A DNA stretch of 10,001 nt from Sphingomonadaceae bacterium. GTDB taxonomy: Bacteria > Pseudomonadota > Alphaproteobacteria > Sphingomonadales > Sphingomonadaceae. Below are positions 5,762 through 10,001 of this stretch, in pieces (the first letter of the stretch is position 1; the number at the start of each line of letters is the position of its first letter). The stretch is taken from contig JACMKH010000031.1 in NCBI GenBank assembly GCA_014380205.1, positions 1 through 10,001 of the forward strand, read 5' to 3'. The translations under genes were made by a program, and so were the position numbers. Under the pieces are notes generated by a model, which saw only the letters and a program-made list of their open reading frames with translations, made no database searches and was not told the DNA's origin.

Positions 5762-8545
5762 TCAAATCACCGCGAAATTCTCCGCCGTCAGCGCGGCGAG
5801 ATTGTCGATCGTCGCGATCAGCAGTTGCGCGCCGAAGCCATTGCCGTCGGCGTCGTAGTAGAGCCGGCCCATGACGTCGTCGTAGATGACGAGGTCGTCG
5901 GCGTCCTGCGCCTGCTCGGCGACGACGAAGTTCGACGCGCTAAGCGCGCCCGTCGTGATCCCGAACACCGATCCCTTGAGCGCGATGACGTCCTCACCGG
6001 GTGCGAAATCGACGATCGCGTCGGCCCCGCCCGAAGCGAGGTCGCGTAGCTGGAACATGTCCGCGCCGGAGCCGCCCTCGAGCGTGTCGCGTCCGATGCC
6101 GCCCACCAGCGTGTCGTGCCCGTCGCGGCCTGTCAGCGAATCATTGCCGCTGTTGCCGTCGAGCACATTGCCGCCGTTGTCTCCACGCAGCTTGTCTCCG
6201 CTTCCTGATCCGCGCAGATTCTCGATGTCCAGATAGATGTCGCCTGCCCCCTCGCCCCTGTTGCCGGACGACGCCTTGAGGTCGGCGGTGACCGCGCCAC
6301 TCGCGTCGCCGTAATCCGCCCAGTCGATGCTGCCCCGCCCGTCGAGAATATCGGCGCCCGCTCCCCCGGCGAGCGTGTCGCCCCCATTTCCTCCGATCAG
6401 CGAGTCGTCGCCGTTTCCGCCGAACAGCGCATCCGCGCCCAGATGCCCCGACACCGTATCGTTGCCGTCATCGCCTAGCAGCGAATCCTCGCCATCGCCC
6501 CCATTTACAATGTCGAGGCCGCCGCCACCCGATACGCGATCATTGTCGATCCCGCCCGACATCGTGTCGTCGCCCAATCCGCCGTCGAGAACGTCGGCCC
6601 CTTCCTCGCCATCGCCCAGGTCATTGTCGCCCGCGCCTTCGAGCGTGTCGTCGCCCGCGCGCCCGAACAGCATATCGGCGCCCGCGCGCCCTTCGAGGAT
6701 GTCATTTCTTTCCGCGCCGTCGAGAATATTGGCGCCACCATCTCCGGCCAGCGTGTCGTTCAGCGCGGTGCCTCGCACGTTTTCGATGGAGATGTAGGTG
6801 TCGCCCAGGGCGTGCCCGCGATTTTCGATCGGCGAAGCGAGATCGGCAACAACCTTTTCCGGCGCGCCGGTGTAATCGGCCCAGTCGCCCCCCGATCCTC
6901 CGTCGAGCGCGTCGGCGCCGCCCATACCGCGCAACGTATCGTCACCATCAAGCCCGATCAGTGAATCGTCGCCCGTGCCTCCATCGAGACTGTCGGGGCC
7001 GTTCGTCCCGGTGATTGTGTCGCCCACGCCGCTTTGCTGGAAACCGAAAATTACATAGCTTTCGCCGACACTGCTGTTACCGTTCCGATCGACTCCCGGC
7101 GCACCGATGAGGATGTCGTCGAAGCCATCGCTATTGATGTCTCCGGCCGCCGAGACCGACCAGCCCGCAACATCACTCGTGTCGATGCCGGCAAACCGTA
7201 TGCCATTGCTTCCATCGAGGCTGGCAAGGCTGAAGACGGGGGCGAAGCCGCCAGCCCTTCCGAACAAAAGATAGGCCTCGCCGGCTCTATCGATGGCCCC
7301 TGCGTCTGCGTAACGTGTGCCGATCAATATGTCATCGAAACCATCGCCGTTGAAATCCCCCGCGCCATCGACCGAAAATCCGCTACGATCGTACGGATCG
7401 ATGCCTTCGAGACGGAATCCGTTGCTACCGTCGAGCGCTGCGAGATCGAAGCTGGCCGCGAAACCGCTTGCCCTGCCGAATACGACATAGCTCTCGCCGG
7501 CAATATTGCCGCCGCCTGAGTCGGCATTGGGTGCACCGATGACGAGGTCATCGAAACCATCGCCATTAATGTCTCCCGCGCCTTCCACGGCGAAGCCGCT
7601 TTCGTCATCTATGTCGATCCCGTCGATTCGGAAACCGTTGACGCCATTGAGCGATTCAAGGTCGAGACTTGCCGCGAATCCACCCGCTTTTCCAAAAATG
7701 ACATAACTTTCGCCCGCATCGCCGTCGCCACCTGGATCGCCGTGATAGGCTCCGATGACAATGTCTCCGAACCCGTCACCGTTGACGTCGCCCGCCGCCG
7801 CGACGGCAAAGCCTGCCAGATCGCCAGTGTCGACGCCGTCAATGCGGAACCCATTGACACCGTCTAGGGCGCTCAGGTCGACGCTGGGATCGAACACGCC
7901 GACCTTGCCGAACACGACATAGGCTACGCCGCTCGTCATGGAGTGCGGCGCTCCGACGACGATATCAGCAAGCCCGTCTCCATTGACGTCGCCGGCGCCC
8001 GAGACCGTATTGCCTCCCTGCATTCGGAATCCGTCGCTGCCGTCAAGCGCGTCAAGCTCAAGGTTGGCATCGAAGCCGGTCGCCTTGCCAAACACGAGAT
8101 AGCACCTGTTGCTAAAGCTGCCGATCAAGATATCACCGAAGCCGTCGCCGTTGATGTCGCCCGCCGCCGCCACCGACGCACCAATATGATCGCCGCCCGT
8201 ACCCGTCGTATCGATTCGGAAGCCTTTGTCGCCATTCAGCTTCGCAAGTTTTACACTGGCAGGAAAGGCGTTCGACTTGCCGAATACGACATAGCCTTCA
8301 CCGACGCTGAAGGAGGCGGTCCCCGGGGATCCAATGATTATGTCGGCGAAGCCGTCCCCGTTTACATCGCCCGCCGATGCCACCGACCGGCCGCTGGCCT
8401 CGAAGGAATGGACGCCTTGGAGGCGAAAGCCTACAATTCCGTCCAGATCGGACAGATTGATGACCGCAGGCGTGTCCAGCTGGGGCAAGGGAAGCCTTGC
8501 GAATGCGTCATCGCTTCCGTTCCATTCCAAGCCCGAGCGGCTCAT
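5762..8545 (-). CDS. Large secreted protein with FG-GAP repeats and RTX calcium-binding repeats
   Basis: The gene encodes 927 residues from ATG 8545 (GGAG 7 nt upstream); the frame stays open to 8740 but that extra N-terminus is arginine-rich and looks non-coding. Residues about 30-505 hold seven FG-GAP (integrin-alpha propeller) repeats. Each has a calcium loop of the form GDxNGDGFxDIxIG, at about 59, 129, 185, 252, 324, 396 and 468, joined by LDGxNGFR linkers; the seventh reads NSDG. Residues about 507-830 are RTX nonapeptides (GGxGxDxLx) interrupted by two WADY...IENxRG modules. The last ~95 residues (IVDFAPGEDVIAL...YYDADGNGFG...) form the conserved C-terminal region of RTX proteins, ending in a hydrophobic NFAVI. 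No Sec signal is seen, so export by a type I secretion system through the C-terminus is expected from the family. The role (adhesion, surface layer or matrix) is unknown. Part of the gene is lower in GC than its neighbours. Confidence 0.92.
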   Translation of the reverse strand: MSRSGLEWNGSDDAFARLPLPQLDTPAVINLSDLDGIVGFRLQGVHSFEASGRSVASAGDVNGDGFADIIIGSPGTASFSVGEGYVVFGKSNAFPASVKLAKLNGDKGFRIDTTGTGGDHIGASVAAAGDINGDGFGDILIGSFSNRCYLVFGKATGFDANLELDALDGSDGFRMQGGNTVSGAGDVNGDGLADIVVGAPHSMTSGVAYVVFGKVGVFDPSVDLSALDGVNGFRIDGVDTGDLAGFAVAAAGDVNGDGFGDIVIGAYHGDPGGDGDAGESYVIFGKAGGFAASLDLESLNGVNGFRIDGIDIDDESGFAVEGAGDINGDGFDDLVIGAPNADSGGGNIAGESYVVFGRASGFAASFDLAALDGSNGFRLEGIDPYDRSGFSVDGAGDFNGDGFDDILIGTRYADAGAIDRAGEAYLLFGRAGGFAPVFSLASLDGSNGIRFAGIDTSDVAGWSVSAAGDINSDGFDDILIGAPGVDRNGNSSVGESYVIFGFQQSGVGDTITGTNGPDSLDGGTGDDSLIGLDGDDTLRGMGGADALDGGSGGDWADYTGAPEKVVADLASPIENRGHALGDTYISIENVRGTALNDTLAGDGGANILDGAERNDILEGRAGADMLFGRAGDDTLEGAGDNDLGDGEEGADVLDGGLGDDTMSGGIDNDRVSGGGGLDIVNGGDGEDSLLGDDGNDTVSGHLGADALFGGNGDDSLIGGNGGDTLAGGAGADILDGRGSIDWADYGDASGAVTADLKASSGNRGEGAGDIYLDIENLRGSGSGDKLRGDNGGNVLDGNSGNDSLTGRDGHDTLVGGIGRDTLEGGSGADMFQLRDLASGGADAIVDFAPGEDVIALKGSVFGITTGALSASNFVVAEQAQDADDLVIYDDVMGRLYYDADGNGFGAQLLIATIDNLAALTAENFAVI
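6056..7027 (-). repeat. RTX nonapeptide repeat region
   Basis: This encodes residues about 507-830 of the secreted protein as successive glycine/aspartate nonapeptides such as GGTGDDSLIG, GGNGDDSLIG and GGAGADILDG, which fold as calcium-binding parallel beta-rolls after secretion. The run is broken twice by related inserts (6770-6883 and 6209-6322), each starting at WADY and ending at IEN(V/L)RG, with the Trp and the IEN exactly 32 residues apart in both. Similar inserts are known among RTX beta-roll proteins. Confidence 0.85.
7100..8395 (-). repeat. Seven tandem FG-GAP repeats
   Basis: The coding sequence repeats with a period of roughly 56-72 codons. Each unit carries an aspartate/asparagine/glycine calcium loop, a hydrophobic strand ending in IG, a YVVFGK-type strand and an LDGxNGFR linker. 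Seven blades fit a complete integrin-like beta-propeller. The DNA copies are diverged, so this is old protein-level repetition and not a recent tandem duplication. Confidence 0.8.
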
Positions 8546-8804
8546 CGCTCGCTCCACGCCGCCCAACCGCCGCGCGCGCAATCTCACCTCCGCCCGCTCG
8601 AGCCCGTCGTCCCGCCGAATGTCTCGATCGCCCTCGCCATGCCGCCGTCCCTCGATCCGCCGCATAATCGCGTTCGATTGCGCACCAAGCCAGCACCTTA
8701 CGCCTCTCGCCCCCCGCGCGCCAGCATCGCCCCCGCGCATCGCGGGTGGATTCGCGCGGGCGCTCGGCTATGGCGCTAAGAGCACCGCCCGCGAGGACCC
8801 GCCC
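8546..8804. other. Divergent intergenic region between the RTX and DUF485-actP genes
   Basis: These 259 bp must hold the promoters for both directions. I see a short hairpin CCCGCG-CAT-CGCGGG (8732-8746) and, on the minus strand, a weak TTGGTG / 16 nt / TATGCG pair around 8660-8690, but neither is convincing. The minus frame of the RTX gene remains open to 8740, so a longer N-terminus cannot be fully excluded. No other gene is seen here. Confidence 0.4.
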
Positions 8805-9113
8805 ATGTCCCCCGAGACCATCGCCGCCATCGAGGCCGATCCGCGCTACCGCGCGCTCGTCGCCCGCCGCTCGCGCTTCGGCTGGACCCTCACCGCGATC
8901 ATGCTGACCGCCTATTTCGCCTTCCTGCTGCTCATCGCGTTCGACAAGGAGGCGCTCGCCGCGCCGATCGGCGGCGGCGTGATCTCGCTCGGCATCCCGA
9001 TCGGGCTCGGCCTCATCCTGCTCGCGATCACGCTCACCGGCGTCTATGTCGCGCGCGCCAACCGCGAATATGACGTGCTGACCCGCGCGATCGTCGAGAA
9101 ATATGGCGAATGA
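8805..9113 (+). CDS. yjcH: DUF485 family small membrane protein (YjcH-like), partner of ActP
   Basis: The 102 residues begin at ATG 8805, with GAGGA 7 nt upstream. The N-terminus is [25 protein letters not shown], typical of DUF485, followed by two membrane helices (about 27-46 and 55-82) and the conserved tail [20 protein letters not shown]. This family is found almost always just upstream of the acetate permease gene actP. Here the stop TGA overlaps the next start in ATGA, so the two are translationally coupled. It probably supports assembly or function of the permease; this role is inferred from gene context, not demonstrated here. Confidence 0.93.
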   Translation: MSPETIAAIEADPRYRALVARRSRFGWTLTAIMLTAYFAFLLLIAFDKEALAAPIGGGVISLGIPIGLGLILLAITLTGVYVARANREYDVLTRAIVEKYGE

Positions 9114-10001
9114 CCGCGCGGATCTTCATCCCCGCCGCGCTGTTCCTCGTCGTGATGCCCGGCGTCGCGCTCGCCGCCGCGCTGGGCGGGGGGGACGCGC
9201 AGCCGACCAACTGGATCGCGATCGGCATGTTCGCGGTCTTCGTGCTCGCGACCTTGTGGATCACCAAGCGCGCCGCCGAGCGCACGCGCACCGTCTCGGA
9301 CTTCTACACCGCGGGCGGCGGCATCTCTGGCTTCCGCAACGGCCTCGCGATCGCTGGCGATTACATGTCCGCCGCCTCGTTTCTCGGCATCTCGGCGCAG
9401 ATCTTCGCCGACGGCTATGATGGCCTGATCTACTCGATCGGCTTTCTCGTCGGCTGGCCGCTGATCCTCTTCCTGATGGCCGAACGCCTCAGGAACCTCG
9501 GCCGCTACACCTTCGCCGACGTCGCCTCGTTCCGCTTCGCCCAGGCCCCCGTGCGGAGCTTCGCCGCGGTCAGCACCTTGCTCGTCGTCGCCTTCTACCT
9601 GATCGCGCAGATGGTCGGCGCGGGCCAGCTCATCCGCCTCTTGTTCGGGCTGCCCTACACCTATGCGGTGATCATCGTCGGCGTGCTGATGATGGCCTAT
9701 GTGCTGTTCGGCGGGATGCGCGCGACGACCTGGGTGCAGGTGATCAAGGCCGCGATGCTGCTCGGCGGGGCGACGATCATCGCAGTCGCGGTGCTTTGGC
9801 GCTTCGATTTCTCCCCCGGCGCGCTGTTCGCGCGCGCGGTTGAGGTCAAGACCGATCTCGCGCTCGCCGAGGGCGCGAGCCCCGCCGAGGCGGCCGAGCG
9901 CGGCGGCGCGATCATGGGTCCGGGGGGCTTCATCCGCGATCCGATCTCGGCGATCTCGTTCGGCATGGCGCTGATGTTCGGCACCGCCGGCCTCCCCCAT
10001 A
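9110..10001 (+). CDS. actP: Cation/acetate symporter ActP, 5' part (cut by window edge)
   Basis: This is a sodium:solute symporter-family permease that imports acetate and similar short monocarboxylates across the inner membrane. The 297 residues visible begin at ATG 9110, which overlaps the DUF485 stop by 4 bp. A signal-like hydrophobic N-terminus (1-24, ending VALAAAL) is followed by a helix at about 36-52, then the conserved [32 protein letters not shown] (62-93), [13 protein letters not shown] (131-143), [10 protein letters not shown] (166-175), [15 protein letters not shown] (200-214) and [16 protein letters not shown] (282-297), all ActP hallmarks. The loop at about 242-276 between helices is the long periplasmic segment seen in ActP as opposed to other symporters. 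The full protein should be about 550-590 residues; the rest lies past the right edge. Expression is probably joint with the DUF485 gene. Confidence 0.95.
   Translation, partial: MTARIFIPAALFLVVMPGVALAAALGGGDAQPTNWIAIGMFAVFVLATLWITKRAAERTRTVSDFYTAGGGISGFRNGLAIAGDYMSAASFLGISAQIFADGYDGLIYSIGFLVGWPLILFLMAERLRNLGRYTFADVASFRFAQAPVRSFAAVSTLLVVAFYLIAQMVGAGQLIRLLFGLPYTYAVIIVGVLMMAYVLFGGMRATTWVQVIKAAMLLGGATIIAVAVLWRFDFSPGALFARAVEVKTDLALAEGASPAEAAERGGAIMGPGGFIRDPISAISFGMALMFGTAGLPH

Noticed and set aside
4797..5765. Open frame of 322 codons on the minus strand opposite DUF808
   Set aside because: It is an aspartate/arginine-rich translation lacking any domain and is a mirror of the well-supported membrane protein gene.
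5063..6049. Plus-strand open frame crossing from DUF808 into the RTX gene
   Set aside because: It overlaps two real genes in the wrong frame and consists mainly of arginine and aspartate.
6056..7027. Regularly spaced short repeats that might suggest a CRISPR array
   Set aside because: The periodicity is that of RTX nonapeptides (27 nt, degenerate, open reading frame throughout), with no conserved direct repeats or unique spacers.
7034..7519. Plus-strand open frame with repeated acidic segments
   Set aside because: Its internal repetition simply mirrors the FG-GAP repeats encoded on the other strand.
8546..8740. N-terminal extension of the RTX protein to 8740
   Set aside because: The extra 65 residues are arginine/glycine-rich with no domain, and ATG 8545 has a good GGAG at proper spacing.
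7943..8779. Plus-strand open frame of 278 codons opposite the 5' end of the RTX gene
   Set aside because: It is an antisense shadow of the FG-GAP coding region extended into the GC-rich spacer, with no recognisable domain.
9044..10000. Minus-strand open frame opposite DUF485/actP
   Set aside because: It is a histidine/arginine/aspartate-rich shadow; the plus-strand genes are unambiguous.

Overview
The window is about 70% GC DNA from an alphaproteobacterium, most likely a sphingomonad. This rests on the gene content: a gene-transfer-agent (GTA)-type head module with a DUF6127 gene, an S9 peptidase with a signal peptide, a large RTX/FG-GAP protein and a DUF485-ActP pair. The short GC-rich palindromic repeats, which I recall as common in that group, agree with it. 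The genus cannot be fixed from the sequence.

Layout. Positions 1-1977 (minus strand) carry the early head genes of a GTA or HK97-type prophage in the order portal, DUF6127, prohead protease; the protease runs off the left edge. Four palindromic repeats lie in or next to this module. Two of them are translated in frame, one inside the portal protein and one in the N-terminus of the protease. One sits between portal and DUF6127, and one fills most of the portal's upstream gap. No terminase gene precedes the portal. Positions 2179-2502 (plus) encode a small GrlR-like protein. It converges on a periplasmic S9 prolyl-oligopeptidase-family enzyme (2679-4679, minus), with an A/T-tract terminator-like segment between them. 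A DUF808 (YedI-like) membrane protein follows (4791-5744, plus), divergent from the peptidase.

Positions 5762-8545 (minus) encode a 927-residue protein with seven FG-GAP repeats followed by RTX calcium-binding repeats, probably exported by a type I secretion system that is not in the window. Part of this gene is clearly lower in GC than its neighbours. Divergent from it, 8805-10001 (plus) holds a translationally coupled pair, a DUF485 membrane protein and the acetate/cation symporter ActP, the latter cut by the right edge.

The genes fall into unrelated units: virion assembly, secreted or periplasmic proteins, and acetate uptake. No tRNA, rRNA, CRISPR array or insertion sequence was seen. The most interesting feature is the colonisation of the GTA-like head operon by palindromic repeats, two of which have become part of structural proteins.
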